Below are positions 1-54,621 of a DNA stretch of 64,000 bases, one piece after another; position 1 is the first letter of the stretch, and every line of letters starts with the position of its first letter. Source of the stretch: Diphasiastrum complanatum. Lineage: Eukaryota > Streptophyta > Lycopodiopsida > Lycopodiales > Lycopodiaceae. Where the stretch lies: the NCBI GenBank assembly GCA_029204225.1, contig CM055107.1:883942-947941 (forward strand). Reading direction: 5' to 3'. The notes under the pieces were generated by a model, which saw only the letters and a list, made by a program, of their open reading frames with translations, made no database searches and was not told the DNA's origin. The position numbers and the translations under genes were made by a program.

Positions 1-531
1 CCACTTGTTTTGCAGATCAGACTATCGTTTGGAGGAGGACTGGTGCCCTATTGCTGCCCACCTACTGCCCATTTTCCAACCGACCATCACCTACTTCCAG
101 CACCCTACTTTACTTTCCGTTTGCTGTCCACAACTCAACCTATTTGTACTCTTTCCCAGCCCACCCTCTTTGCATTGTCTCCACCTTCTTTCTACTGATT
201 TTCCAGCTTTGCTTGTTGGCTGCCTAACCCTCTCTTTTTGGCACTCACCTTCTTTACTTGACTGTCCATTTTCCAGCCATATACTCCACTACTTGCTACT
301 TCTTTCTCTCATTATTTGGTTGCTTTTGCAGGCCCCTCTTATCTCTATTTGGTGGCTACCCGATATCTCTCCAATTTACTACCGTTTTCAACACACTTTC
401 GATTGTAGTTGCGAGGTACTACTTACACTATTTGTCATTTCCCTCCTTTTTTTTCTTTAGTAGGCTTTGTCACGTCTTTTCATTGGCGTACATGTTGTCA
501 CGACTTATGTCCTCTCCTTTAGTTCGTCCAC

Positions 532-2140
532 TTGATTAGCATCTTGTCTAGCATTTCGTATTTTCCTCATTATGGCACATTCACTACCCCAAGTGAGACT
601 GTTCAGGAGAACCTATTCAATCAGTTCCGTCGCATGGATGATACCATTTTTGGCCTCGCCCTTCGCCTAGATACGGTTATGACCGGCTTTGCCACTATGC
701 AGTCACAGATTGATCCTTTACAGCCCCATGGTCCTGGTAAAGCTCTTGTTTATCCATTTGGATTTCCATCTTCTTCTGCTAGTCCGCCTGGTGGTGGATA
801 GTTCCTTCCACCTAACCCACCTCTTGGTTTCTTTCCACGTCCCACAGTTCCTAAGCCACACTTTGCTAAAGATTTTCGTGATAGGGTACAGCTTGCTACC
901 TATTCCAATTCCTCTGACGGGAACTTATTAGAGAATTGGTTTGCCAAGCTTGACACATATTTTCAGATTTACCCTAAGACTGATCCTCAGAAGATCCAAT
1001 TGGCTGCTTTACACATAGATGGACGCGCTGCCATGTGGTGGCGGGTCTATCGAGCTAATCCTGATCGGGAAGGGCTCCATATTTGGCCTACCTTTCGCTG
1101 TGACCTCCGTCATGCTATGATTGATCCTCAGTAGCTCAACCGCCAGCATGATACATTCTATAGTCTCACTCAGACCAATGATCTTGCTTCCTATACAGAT
1201 CAATTTATGGAGTTTTTTTATCTTTTCACAGATCTACAGCCCACTGAGCTTATTTCTCGTTACATTGTTGGGCTTTGTGGTGCCTTACGTTATGATGTTT
1301 CTTCCTTCCGTCCTCCCACACTTGTTGAGGCGATGTCTCTTGCCAATACTTTACAGCATAAGTACTCTGACATCTTTCCTTCCCGCTTCTCCCGACCCCG
1401 TCCTTCTGCTTCATTTTTTCCCAGTACGTCTACCTCTACACCTTCCACTTCTGTTCCGACTCCTTTCATTGTCCCTTCGTCTCCTCGTCCTCTGATCCCA
1501 CGTCCTGCTTTTGTCGTTACACGTCTACAGAGTTCGATGACCTTCAGCAAAAGCGTCTTTGCTTTCGTTGTAAGAGTCCTAACCATCTTGCCCGTGATTT
1601 CTGTCAGCCCCTCCCTACTACTATAGCTGTTTTTTACCATGAGGGCACTACTCCAGATGATTCCGATATCTACATTCATATTTTTGATGAACCTGACCTA
1701 TCTCCTGAGCCTTCCACTGATTTACTTCTTGCTACTTGCCATGCTCAGCTTGCCTATGCTACTTGGACAGGGCGTCCTAGTCCTCGCTCCATTCGGCTAC
1801 GTGTACGCATTACTGGTCGTGAGTATACTGCTTTAGTTGATATCGGCAACACTCATTCTTTTATCAGCAGTTATATCACCAGTCGGATCCGTGCTTCACC
1901 TGTTCCTGCTCCACAGCCTCTCACAGTTGAGGTTGCCAGTTCACAATCTTTTCCTAGTTCTCGAATGTTTCAAGGTTTACCATACCGCATTGAAGATTTT
2001 TCTGGACAGGCAGACCTTCACATTATTCCTATGGAGCGTTATGATCTTATCCTTGGTGCTGATTGGTTTGCATCTCTTGGGGCCGTTACAATGGACTGGA
2101 CATAGCAGACATTGACATTTGTACATGGTGATGATATTGA
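532..2140 (+). pseudogene. Gypsy gag-protease, decayed
   Basis: The conceptual product holds a retrotransposon gag domain (about 800-1330, including the MWWRVY segment), a serine/proline-rich linker (about 1380-1500), a zinc knuckle near 1560-1605 (C-X2-C-X4-H then five residues before the last C, one more than canonical) and a retropepsin domain (about 1780-2100). The protease active site reads VDIGNTHSF where D-S/T-G is expected, so it should be inactive. A later LILGADW motif is typical of Gypsy proteases. The frame is broken by stops near 800 and 1131 and by a frameshift between the linker and the knuckle. There is no start codon or promoter context to support expression. Confidence 0.8.
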
Positions 2141-2249
2141 TCTCTCTCTTTAGTCTCCTTAATCTCTCTTTCCTGCTTTCTAGGATTAAGTCTTGCTTAT
2201 GTGATGCTTTCATAGCTTAGCTCTAGATTAGTTGTGGTTGCATTCGTAA
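2130..2249 (+). repeat. LTR 3'-end segment, inverted partner of 4559-4679
   Basis: About 120 bp that matches the reverse complement of 4559-4679 with roughly six differences by eye. In the other copy this sequence is followed by a tRNA-iMet primer site, so it is the U5 end of an LTR. Here the primer site is absent and the sequence changes right after the repeat, as expected for a 3' LTR end. Confidence 0.8.
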
Positions 2250-3430
2250 TTGATACCTTGTGTGATCCTAGAAAGGCGGGCAAGATCAAGTTCTAGCATG
2301 AATTTGGAAGTAAAATTCTCGTAGTATGACAACAATCTAGCCAACATTCCTATCATGTTAGGCTTATTAACTAGGTACAAGAAAGCGTATGTCAGCATAA
2401 AACAGAAATGAGAGCCATTCCTCATCTACATTTCCTTACAGCTCTGGGATATAATAATCAAGGCAGCAATGAATTTACCAAAGTTTGTTAGACGGCCCCT
2501 GTGACGGGAGGCCACTTTGACATTGATCACATTCTTTCATGTGGGAAGTCTGATTACACTTAAGTTAGAACTTCAAGCTACTTTTGCCAGACAATTCTTT
2601 CAATCAAGCAGTTTTCTAGAGCCTTCAGGTTACTGTAGCTTTACATAGCTCAGTCTTTGATATTTGCAAGTCAAGCTACAGTTGGCAGCTCAATCGTTTG
2701 GATCATTTCCTTATCCAACATTCGACTATAAAGGACAGGAAATGATAGCAAGAGCATGGCTCAGCTATTCTTGATTACACCTGCAACGGCTTGGTATTGC
2801 ATACTTCTATTGTATTTAACGTTGCTTTTCAGATTTGTTAAGCAATAAGTTATACCTACCTACTCACTATTTCTTCCACAATGTTTTTCTAGACATATGA
2901 AAGCATCTAAAAATCCATATAAATTCCAGTTCTCAGTCTTATTCTCTTTCCCATTACTAGAGACATGTACATAACAGATTATATGACACTCAAATGTGCT
3001 GAATTTTGATGAAACTGCAGTTATTGGCGCTCAAAGGTCCAACCTGTCCAACTATCATACTTTTGTCGTGTGTATAATACATGTGCCCACATGCACATAT
3101 TAGTATTTTAAATTCCCAAGTAGTGGAATGGATGATGGTCTCATCCTCATAAAAGTAGTAGATTAGCTCATTGACAATTCAAAGTGATTACATGTCGTTG
3201 GTTTAAGCAATGCATATACTAGCTCAACCATAATGTGCGAAGAAGAAACAGAGAGAGTGTTTGCATTCAATCAATCATTAATGTATTCCTTCCCAATCTT
3301 ATCAATAGATATCAAAATCAGAATAATGATGAAAACTCCATTTTCATTTTATATTCAGGGTATGGAATACTCATCTCAAAAGTAAATATTTTTATGCCAA
3401 ACTCTAAGATTTTATAAAAGGATGACAAAC
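2250..3430. other. Intron 11 sequence, no gene seen
   Basis: AT-rich sequence lying downstream (in gene orientation) of exon 11. I searched it for the next expected exon, which should start in phase 1 and encode the family's WRTM..VVPEL segment, and did not find it. No repeat or coding motif is recognised. Confidence 0.5.
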
Positions 3431-45301
<41,871 letters not shown>

Positions 45302-47398
45302 TTTGCAAGCATTCCCACCACAGCTTGAAAAGACTTGCAAATGGTGCCTAGGCCGAGAAAATTTCAAGAGTAGCATTTATTTGAAAAAAGCTTTACAGAA
45401 ACATGTTTCGAAAACCTGATGTACTGATCAGTTGAGATGCGCTGCACATGACCATCGTATTTTTCTAAATGGCATGACCATCATATCTGCAACATGAAAA
45501 TTCAAAACTTTTCAAAGATGAGGAAACATCTCCTGAATACGATTTTTCAATTTGATTTTACTACTATACAGAATTTCCACTTACTTTTCTGTAATTTTCG
45601 AAAAACTAGCAACTAAGTACATGTCATGCATGGCAAAAGACTTATGCAACATCTGGAGTACTTTGATACGCACAAGCACAAGTACAAGCTTTATGCAGGT
45701 AACTCTCCTATTTCAAATAATGCATATAAATGATTCTTGCACATTCCTACCTTGAAGAGAAGCTAGACATTCGCTTTCTATTTCACGTGATACTTAGAAA
45801 GTTCAAATGACAAGTTCGTATGGTTATCTAAAATAGATGTCAAAGGCAATTGAGATAATAATTTTGAAATATTGTCAGGCAGGAGGTCCTTATTGATTCC
45901 TTTTCGTTTTTAGTTCAAATATTTCGCTTTCGTTTACCGTCTCAATAAACATATGTGTGGTGATTCAGAAGCAAGCTAGCAGAGTACGCGTGGTACGCTC
46001 TATCGTCTAATCGTTAGGAATAAAAGGAATTTCATGTGGCATGGTAGCTTCACATGACATCTGATTTTCCCCCACTAAGCTCGTATGACGACCAGTATAT
46101 GTCTTCATCATAGACATAAGTTGTCTCTTCTTACCAGAGACAGACCTACCGATCACATGCAACCTAAACTCAATACTATTAATCAGAGAACTTGGATTTT
46201 TTTCTCTTTCCGTACTTGAGAGCTTAACCACATCAAGGCTTTGTGGTTTTAAATCATCTCTTGTGCAGTCATAGAAATTTGATCAAGTTTTAACTTTTCT
46301 ACTTAATGTACAGGAGACTTGATAACCCCCACCATTTTTACCCATGCGTTGATGTACATTTTTCATCTTCTGTACTCAGCTTAGTACAGGAAGCCCTCAA
46401 ATTTCTTCTTTCTTCTGCTTTTTATTCTTGTCTCTCCCCCTGTAGGTTAAGAGTATTGACAATCAGCTACATGAAGCTTGATTAAGGAGATGAGTGAGAA
46501 CTGAAAAGGATTATATATAAGAGCTAGTACTCTCCATAATCATGCATTAATCTGGTCCTTGATAAATCATGAGCCGTGTGCTAGAAGGATTGGTGAAGCA
46601 GGGTAGAAAATAGGTTCACATGAACGCACCCGAATTTAAAATGCGTCCAGCGAATCAAGGACCTGCTTAACTCATTCCAGCCACGGATGACGACGACGAC
46701 GATGATGGTGAGGTGAGGTGGGGGCAAGCGTGTGTGCACTTATTTCGCTCCTGGATACTGTAACTGACGATCACCCATATCAAAGCATAATCCCCAGCTG
46801 CTGCTCCTGTTTGAAGAGGAGGACTCGGGTTTGACGAGGAGGAAGGATGGATCATGGGCGGATGATCATCGATGAATGGCCCCCCACCCAGAAGATATAA
46901 ATCTCAATGTGTAGGTAGCATATTGGGCATATTGTTTTCTGGTCCTGCCTTGTGAGTGAGTGCTTCTTGATTTCCAATGGGAGGCTCTAACTTCGGACCA
47001 AGAAATTTTGGATGCCCGGCCCCAAGGGTATTGAAAAAAGTTACCTGACTTTGTTTTGTTGTAATTTTTCTAATTCTTGAAAACTAGATTTGATTTTCCT
47101 TCATTTTTTTGAATACTCTCTCTCCCTCTCTCTCGCTCTTTATCTCACATGAATGATTGTTTAGTTTAGAATTTTGGGTGTTTGATTATTACTATTTACA
47201 ACAAACATTAGCTTGTGTGTTCCTACATTGTCGAGCTCGTGAGGGAGAGCTTGAGCTTGTATGTGATGTCTCATTTGACAACTCCAAGGGAAAATCATTT
47301 TTGTAGGTTTCCTTTTCACTTGTGGAGGAAATGATATGACTTTCTAAGCTATTTTTCCTCAATAATGCCATTGCAAATTTTATCCCTTATCTCATTTT
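45302..47398. other. Region upstream of the nucleotidase gene
   Basis: Probably contains the promoter. A locally GC-rich patch at 46670-46900 with TATA-like ATATAAAT (about 46894) could be a 5' leader exon or transcription start on the minus strand. A 74-codon minus-strand frame at 46007-46231 is unrecognised. Confidence 0.35.
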
Positions 47399-47655
47399 TG
47401 AGTCTGTGTGCACAACACAAACTTAATTACAACATAACATGCCCTAAATGCATCCTTAACATGAATATCACAAATGGTTTACCAAGAGCATAGTCATTTT
47501 ACAAAAAATAAACAATCGTGATTGCTCCTAGTAGATAAATTCTACAATGATCAGATTTTGAAAGTGTATCTTCACTTTGCAAACGATTGATTGGGTATCC
47601 TGTAAAAAGTCATTAAAGACAACCCTAATACATATGTCCCCAAAATAAGGTGTTA
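47399..47655 (+). repeat. Direct repeat, copy 1
   Basis: About 250 bp resembling 48485-48710 (shared ATGCCCTAAATGCA, GTGGTTTAC-like and AACAATCRTG-TTGC blocks). Diverged. Confidence 0.65.
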
Positions 47656-48484
47656 AAGAGGATGTTTCCAACTATGGTGATTCAGAAAAAAGAAACATCT
47701 TAGAGTACCTATCACATTCATCAAAACAAAAAATTAAAACTAGAAATTGCAAAAAACATGTAAGAGTACCTTTCACACTCATGAGAACAACAAAAAAGCA
47801 ATAATGAGAAAAATAACAAAGCTTTGATGTTGGTGGAAAAAAATAGGGAGAGAAAAACCAAGGGGATAGTGCAAATCACTTCAGAAAAGTATGAAAAGAT
47901 AGGAGAGTAATGATTTGTTCAAGTTTGCAAATTTGGTATAGATTTTTGTGAGATAACAATGAATCGTCACAAGTATACGTCCATAGATCTCAAATCCCTT
48001 CAAAAAGGTATGAATATATTCATTGCATAGGCACATACAATTCTTGCAAAAGCAAGGATCAACATTTGAAACAAATGTTCATCTAGTTGCTCTTACAAAA
48101 AATTCATTCTATTGCTACAAAGAGCAAGTGCTTCCAAGACAACTAGTCTCCTTGTTTGAAATATCTTGAGGCATCCCTTGAAACTTGAAACAAACAAAGA
48201 TGTGAAAGGGAAACAAAAAGGATAAATTTTGTTCATTTTGGGAGGTTCAAACATTATAAATATTCCTTCTAAGGGAATATCATTTGTACAATAAAAATGA
48301 ATTTATGAAAAACTTCTGACATGCATCTACTTTCTTCTTATCTTTCACACACTTCTTGGAAAAGAGTTAAAGTTTGTGGAAGTTTATTTTGTCACCATCC
48401 ACAATGTTAAGAAATATAGTTCATCCAATTGACACACTTGAATATGAAAGAAAATACACAAAATGATTCATGCCTTGAGCTCTC

Positions 48485-48710
48485 TTCTCAAGTTTGCACA
48501 CATAGCACAAAATTCTTAACAGCATAAGATGCCCTAAATGCAGCCTTACACATGAACACTACAAGTGGTTTACTAGAAACATGGTTGATTTACAAAAAGA
48601 AACAATCATGGTTGCTTTTTGTGCCAAAATCCTTTTATTCTTATTGGGTATTCTAGGTAAAAGTCAAAAAAGACCAACCTTAAAACATGTTCCCAAAGTA
48701 AGTTAAAATC
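48485..48710 (+). repeat. Direct repeat, copy 2
   Basis: Second copy, 1.09 kb to the right of the first, ending just before the Copia 2 LTR. Confidence 0.65.
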
Positions 48711-48792
48711 GGTACATTGTTAGAAATTGACATCATCTAGTCAAAAACACCTAATATATGTATCGTTTGCTTGGCTACATATAAGGTCTTGT

Positions 48793-49643
48793 TGTGAATT
48801 ATCTGATTTTTGGACAATGATTGATTGTACTAATTAATCCTCAAGAGGTGTTGATTGCCAAATCAAGTGATCTAACAAGTTCTATTGATTAGATCAAGAT
48901 CTAGATGTAGATTCTTAACTATTTAGCAAGATCAACATGTGTAAACATCAATAAATATCATGAACGGCCTCACACGTGTGGAAAACAGTCCCTATACGGA
49001 CTTTGAGCAGAGAACAAAGTACAATACTCAATGATAGCATACAAAGCATGAAATCACAATTCTATTGGTGAAATCACAAGCAAAATGCATAAGATCTCAA
49101 TGTCTCATCAACTTCTCATTGATCAAGGGGATCTACTTATATATCAAGTACAAGCACGACCTGGATGCTAATTCAATAGGTCTGGCACGTGTGAAGAGTG
49201 CCACATCATTTAGATCCATCAATGGGAGCAAGTTATTCCCATATCACAAAGTTGACTTATGCTACTAGCTAGAATCCAACTATCTCCTTGAAAATAGGAA
49301 TCTTCCCTACAAAATAGGATCAAGAAAAATATGTACATGTGATAAGGTACAGCCAGCTTCACATGTGTGAACAACATCTTAGCATGTGGGAGCATTTACT
49401 CATTCACATGGAAGTGCTAGCTACATACAAGGAAATAGTGCCAAATGGCAATTTCGTAGATTCTATTCAAAAAACTTATTCACACTTGTGTAGATTGATC
49501 TAACTTAAATCCAACTATATACAAACAATATTTTGGCTTCCATTCACACGTGTGAACAGGTTCCACACGTGTGGGATCAGAATGTGAACATTAATCATAA
49601 GATTAACAAGTTTGATCAACAAGTTAGAAGTGACATTTCAACA
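48793..49643 (-). repeat. Copia 2 3' LTR
   Basis: 851 bp, minus strand TGTTGAAATGTCACTTC to TAATTCACA (TG/CA). Contains repeated CACACGTGTG-type palindromes (about 48973, 49186, 49540). Confidence 0.85.
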
Positions 49644-49658
49644 CTCCTCCTCAATTCT
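49644..49658 (-). other. Copia 2 polypurine tract
   Basis: Minus strand GAATTGAGGAGGAG directly before the 3' LTR. Confidence 0.65.
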
Positions 49659-52085
49659 AACTTGGTAAATCCAATATACATCTATCTACAATACCAAGTG
49701 CAAATCTTAGCCTAAAAAATGGATCCTTTGGCAAAGGCTTGGTTAAGATATTAGCAATACGCTCAGATGATGGTACACGAAGAAGTTGAACCTCCTTGGA
49801 TTGCACTTTCTCCCTTACAAAGTGATGTGCTATCTTGATATGCTTTGTCCTAGCATGGAAGATAGGATTTGTAGCAATTTGTTGTGATGCTTGATTATCA
49901 CAATAGATGCAAGGGATCTCCTCGGCCTTGATCACTTGAAGCTCCTCAAAAGTCTTCTTAGCCATAGGAGTTCTTTTGTTGTTGATGTCGATGCTTTGTA
50001 CTCGACTTCACAAGAGGAAAGTGAGATAGTATCTTGCCTTTTGGAAAGCCAAGATATCACTCCTCCACATAGGAAAGTAGAAAATGCACTTGTAGATTTC
50101 CTATCCATCTTGTCACCCGCAAAATCTGAATCCGAGTATGCTCTCAAGTGCAAGTCAGATCCTTGATAGAGAATGCAAAAAATCTAGTAGAAGAGATGTA
50201 TCTAAGCACTCTTTTGGCACTTTTCCAATGATGAACTAAAAGACGTTGCATATGTTGACTCAACTTGCTTACACAATAACTCAAATCTGGCCTAGTGATT
50301 GTCAAATAGATTAAGGAGCCTATAAGCTTTCTAAAAAGGGTGATGTCCTCAAAGGATGCTTCTTAGGGGTGTCAATCCCTTTACAATATTTCATCCCAAA
50401 TCTTTCAAGAATGGAAGTAGCATACTTTGATTGACAAATAAAAGTACAATCACTATCTCTAGAAACTTCTATTCCAAGTATAAACTTAAGAAGTCCTAGA
50501 TCTACCATTTTGAATTCACTAGACACTGCAATTTTCACTTTTCTTATGCCTTCAACATCATTTCCTGTCAATATGATATCATCAACATAAAGAACCAAGA
50601 TGATGATCTTTCCATCATTGCATTTGACATACAAAGAAGGTTCATAAGAACTTATCACAAAATCCAAAGATTAGAGGAAGGTATGCAACCTAGAATACCA
50701 AGATCTAGGTGCTTGCTTGAGACAATATAACTTTTCTTCAAGTGGCAAACTTTGTTTCATCTCCATCTTTGATGAAGCCCCTAGGTTGGCAACATGTAGA
50801 CCTCCTCCTCCAAGTAGCCATTAAGAAATGCATTTGTCACATCCATTTGGAAAAGATCCCATGTGAACAAAGTAGCAATACAAATGATCAACCTTGTAGT
50901 TACAAGCTTTGCTACAGGTGCAAAGGTTTCATCATAATCTATGCCTTTAGTTTGAAGGAAACCTTTTGCAACAAGTCTATCTTTGTACTTATTAATAGAT
51001 CCATTTTTATTGTACTTTAATCTATAAAGCCACTTACAAGAAAGTGGCTTCTTCCCATGTGGAAGGTATACAAGATCCCAAGTTTGATTATCTAGCAAAG
51101 CATCAAACTCTACTTGCATTGCATCTCTCCAAAATTGTGACTTACTAGCATCTTCAAAACTAGATGGCTCTTCAAGCATGTTGGTTAAGAAAGAGTAAGA
51201 AGTAGTAGGATTTGAGTCTTCCCTTTGCTTTCCCTTCTCAAAGTAGGTAAGCCTTGATGGCTCAGCCTTGTGCCTTGTAGATCTCCTTGTACTTCTTGGA
51301 TCTTGATGTAGATCCTCCAAAGCTTCATCACCTTGATGCTCCTCCTCGAGCCTTGCAAGATCTTGGACACCTTGTGGATTAGATGCACCTTCATACATCT
51401 TGAAACTTTGAGATTCATCAAATAAGACATCCTTACTGGCTTTAAGTTTCCTTGAAATAGGATAAAAAATCCTATATCCTTTGTTTCACAACAAAAATTC
51501 CTTTGAGAGAAGTTGCATCTTCTTTCTTTCTTGTTTCCAAAAGAATATGGACATAAGAAATACATCCAAAAACTTTAAAATCTTTCACACTTGGCTTTTT
51601 GCCATATAAAGCTTGATATGGTGAGATTCCACCAATGGCATTACTTGGAAGCCTATTACACAAAAAGTTAGCACATGTAATAGCTTCTCCCCAAAAGGAA
51701 ATGGGTAGCCACAAGCCTCACATACTTTGCCACGTCTTGAGAATGATTTGGGGAGGCCGAGAGCAAGTTCCTTGGAGACCATGGATTCCATTGCTTGAAG
51801 ATTAGGATGGCCTAATTTTTTATGCCATAACTCCACTTGTGTCATCTCCTCCCTAACCATGTTCACACTTTCAATGGCCACATTAGCATCCAATTTAAAA
51901 AGTCTTCCTTGCTTAATGACACTAGCTATGCACTTATCATTTTTCAAGATGGAACACACTCCATTCTTGAAATGTACATCTAGTCCATTATCCATCAATT
52001 GTCCAACACTAAGCAAATTTTTAGCTATAGATGGAACATACAAGACATTATCTAGATCTATCCTCTTAGATGATCCTAAGCACAA
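49657..52085 (-). pseudogene. Copia 2 pol, broken and integrase-deleted
   Basis: Order on the minus strand: protease end and integrase zinc domain (52085-51720; NVLYVPSIAKNLLSVGQL, VELWHKKLGHPN, GKVCEACG), a deletion of the integrase catalytic core, the integrase C-terminal end in another frame (51714-51472; SFWGEAITCANFLCNRLPS, PYQALYGKKPSVKDFKVFGC), a linker, RT (51170-50320; WKWLYRLKYN-like, TFAPVAKLVT, catalytic LYVDDIILTG about 50600), and RNase H (50153-49657; YSDSDFAGD, CEVEYKA, CDNQASQQIA). Frameshifts separate the pieces. The missing integrase piece survives in a separate scrap at 59950-60345. Confidence 0.88.
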
Positions 52086-52441
52086 TGGAATAGATCCAAT
52101 ACCATCTATTTTACATTATTGATCACTAGCAGTGTAGATAGATTTTTTAGCATTACAAGAAAGTAAAGTAGAGAAAAAGTCCTTGTTGAATGATATGTGA
52201 GAACTAGCCCCACTATCAATCCACCATATGTCTTTGCTTGTAGTTGGATTTGATGCTACCATCAAGGATGTGTTGAAACCATCTTCTTCCTCCTCCTCAT
52301 GTGCAAGAATGCCATGATCTTCATTTTCTTAAGCATTTTTCTTTTCAAAGCATTCAAAAGCAAAGTGTCCTTTCATAAATGCCTTTAAGTGAATCCCAAG
52401 CCTCTTTGGCCGACACACAAGAACTTACCTCTTTCAAGGGG

Positions 52442-52630
52442 TTATTGCTTAGCCTTCTTCTTGTATTTTACTTGTTCTTGGCCTCCTTGAGGTTCTACCT
52501 CCTCTTCAAGAACTATATCATAGAGTTCATGGATCACCATTAGTGATTCCATCCTCACTTTCCATATGGAATAATTTTTGGACGTTAGTCTCTCACTAGA
52601 TTCTAACAAGAATCCATCCATGGATGACAT
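52442..52630 (-). pseudogene. Copia 2 gag N-terminal fragment
   Basis: MSSMDGFLLESSERLTSKNYSIWKVRMESLM resembles the Copia gag opening (LTSKNYSIWK). It is cut after about 60 codons. The region 52086-52441 holds more degenerate gag/protease, including a protease-like IWWIDSGAS around 52205-52230. Confidence 0.75.
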
Positions 52631-53197
52631 AATGAATGAGTTGCCTATGAAATGCTCAAAGATTTCCTGAAAATGGATGATCTAAGATAGACTTCTAGTT
52701 CACTAAAAAGCTTCTAGTCTCAGCCCAATCAAACTAGCCCAAGCTTGGATGATGGTACAATAGATCCACTCAAAATTCCTAGCAATTCACTCCCTCAAAA
52801 GTTGATTTTAGCACTTTCTTGCTTGAATTAACTCCTCTTAAGATCTAAACAAATCAGCCTTAATGATCTGATCTAAAAATGCATCAATGATTCAAACCTC
52901 TAGTTGATCATTAGCATTTGATAGATTGAACCTAGATCTAGACAATGCACTAAAAAACATGAGATTTGGATAAGTATGCAAGATTTTGGACAAATTCAAA
53001 GATGGAACTCCTCCACACATGTACTGTACGGTCTCACACGTGTGGATAGTACATCTACATCCCACAACTCAATTTGAACAAAATATAATGATGTTATCTC
53101 TCTCTTCAATCTCGCCCACTCAAGATTAGATCAAAAAACATAAAATTCCAATAATTTTGATATGGTCAATGATTCATTTATATGCCTCTTGTACTAG

Positions 53198-53209
53198 GCT
53201 TTGATACCA
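53198..53209 (-). other. Copia 2 primer binding site
   Basis: Minus strand TGGTATCAAAGC, one substitution from the standard TGGTATCAGAGC, adjoining the LTR end. Confidence 0.8.
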
Positions 53210-53277
53210 TGTGAATTTTTTGATTTTTGGACAATGATTGATTTTACTAATCAATCCTCAAGAGGTGTTGATTGCCT
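53210..53277 (-). repeat. Copia 2 5' LTR, truncated
   Basis: Matches 48793-48860 (TGTGAATT..TGATTTTTGGACAATGATTGA..AGAGGTGTTGATTGCC), then diverges. Confidence 0.8.
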
Positions 53278-54240
53278 TGGCAAATATGGCTTCTTGTAGA
53301 TGAAATTCTCAATCTAGACCAGGCTCCTTAAGTAATGATTTGGGTTATTATTGTTGGATTTATTCCTTCTCTCTCTAAATCCCATGGTTAATATAGATCC
53401 ATTTATGTTGCTGCATATTTACTTGCATTGTCACACAATCTACAGAATACCACTCTAAATAAAGCTAGTCACCTATGCTAGCTAGTTTGAACATTGTGCA
53501 ACCATTTTGACAATGACAGCAGGCACGTCACCACTTGTTCAAATAGCAACAACCAGGATTGCCGCCTACCTGGATAGTGACAGCCATGATCACCACCAAA
53601 ATCTATTCGAGACAGCATAGCTCAACGTTTTTGTACTTTTGTATATATATATATGAATAAATGTATAGGTTACTATATCACATATCAAGTAATCAAAAAC
53701 AAGATTCATCAACAGACACTTTATATGTTATTACATCGATTAAATTCAGATAGAGAGTCAAAATAAGCTATCAAATGATCTTCAAATCATCGAAGCTATT
53801 ATAGAACCATAGCTAGTTCCGAGTACGTGGTTATCATCGCAATTATCTTGTGATCGACAAGCTGACTTGTATTTATTACTCTCTGAATCAATCCATTGTC
53901 TTATTGCATTCATGTTTATGCCAGTATGAATGTATGCTACGTATTGTTCTATTTGATATGGCTCATGTATAGATTGGTTTGAAATGTTTGTCACTTTCGC
54001 AACTACCAATTTTTTGACCTTGTGTTGTTTACGTGATTGACCTTATTGATTTTAATGACTTCGAAGTTAGGATCAAGTAATTGGTCGAGTCATCAGCTCA
54101 ACACCCTGATTTGAGTTGGGTAGGTATAGTACATGCACCGAGTATCGAGGATTCTTTCTCCAAATTTTTCAGCATGGTGTCAAAGCTTCTATAGGTTATC
54201 CAATCCCAACATCTTGATATCACAAGCTTCATTCAGATTT
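53278..54240. other. No gene recognised
   Basis: AT-rich sequence with a short (TA)n run near 53646-53655. Confidence 0.4.
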
Positions 54241-54258
54241 TGATATGAAGACTCATTC

Positions 54259-54621
54259 ATGATCAACCATAAGAAAACATTTGATGACAACATCTGGTTT
54301 CTTGATTTCGGAGCCACTAAGCATATGACTAGTCATATCGAATGTTTCCAGTCTTATACACCTTATAGTACCATAAAGTATGTTAACTTAAGTGACAACA
54401 ACACACATGTTATCGAAGGTGAAGGCACTATAAGATTAAGCTTCCAGAATGATCAATTCAAACTACTCTCTAAAGTCCCTTATGTACCTAACTTGTCTAC
54501 GAATCTGCTATCTATTAGAAGAATTATTGATCTAGGACTTAGAGTAGAATTCGAATATGATCAATGTAGAGTTATGACTCATAGAAAAAGTAGACATGTG
54601 GGCCAACAACGGAGAATTTGA
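54259..54621 (+). pseudogene. Copia protease fragment
   Basis: WFLDFGATKHMTSH is the Copia retropepsin site with Phe for Ser, followed by YVNLSDNNTHVIEGEGTI and VPYVPNLSTNLLSIRRIID, the conserved protease C-terminal part. No other element parts adjoin. Confidence 0.8.

Larger units (their letters stand above)
1..2249 (+). mobile_element. Ty3/Gypsy remnant A (gag-protease plus LTR tail)
   Basis: Sense-strand remnant of a Gypsy LTR retrotransposon. Positions 1-531 are pyrimidine-rich leader with no gene; gag and protease follow to about 2140; an LTR tail (2130-2249) is then joined straight onto the protease. Reverse transcriptase, RNase H and integrase are absent, so a large internal deletion is inferred. 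The same family recurs inverted at 4440-5780. The element lies in the last visible intron of the nucleotidase gene, in antisense orientation to it. Confidence 0.75.
48793..53277 (-). mobile_element. Ty1/Copia element 2, decayed, one full LTR
   Basis: Minus-strand element: 5' LTR remnant 53277-53210, primer site 53209-53198, gag and pol scraps, polypurine tract, complete 3' LTR 49643-48793. The 5' LTR is cut after about 68 bp, so most of it was lost. Confidence 0.85.

Noticed and set aside
2228-2425. Minus-strand open frame as the missing C-terminal nucleotidase exon
   Set aside because: It does not begin in phase 1 with the expected WRTM-type sequence and shows no family signature.
46007-46231. 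Minus-strand open frame of 74 codons
   Set aside because: No recognisable domain or splice support; it could be a leader exon but nothing shows it.
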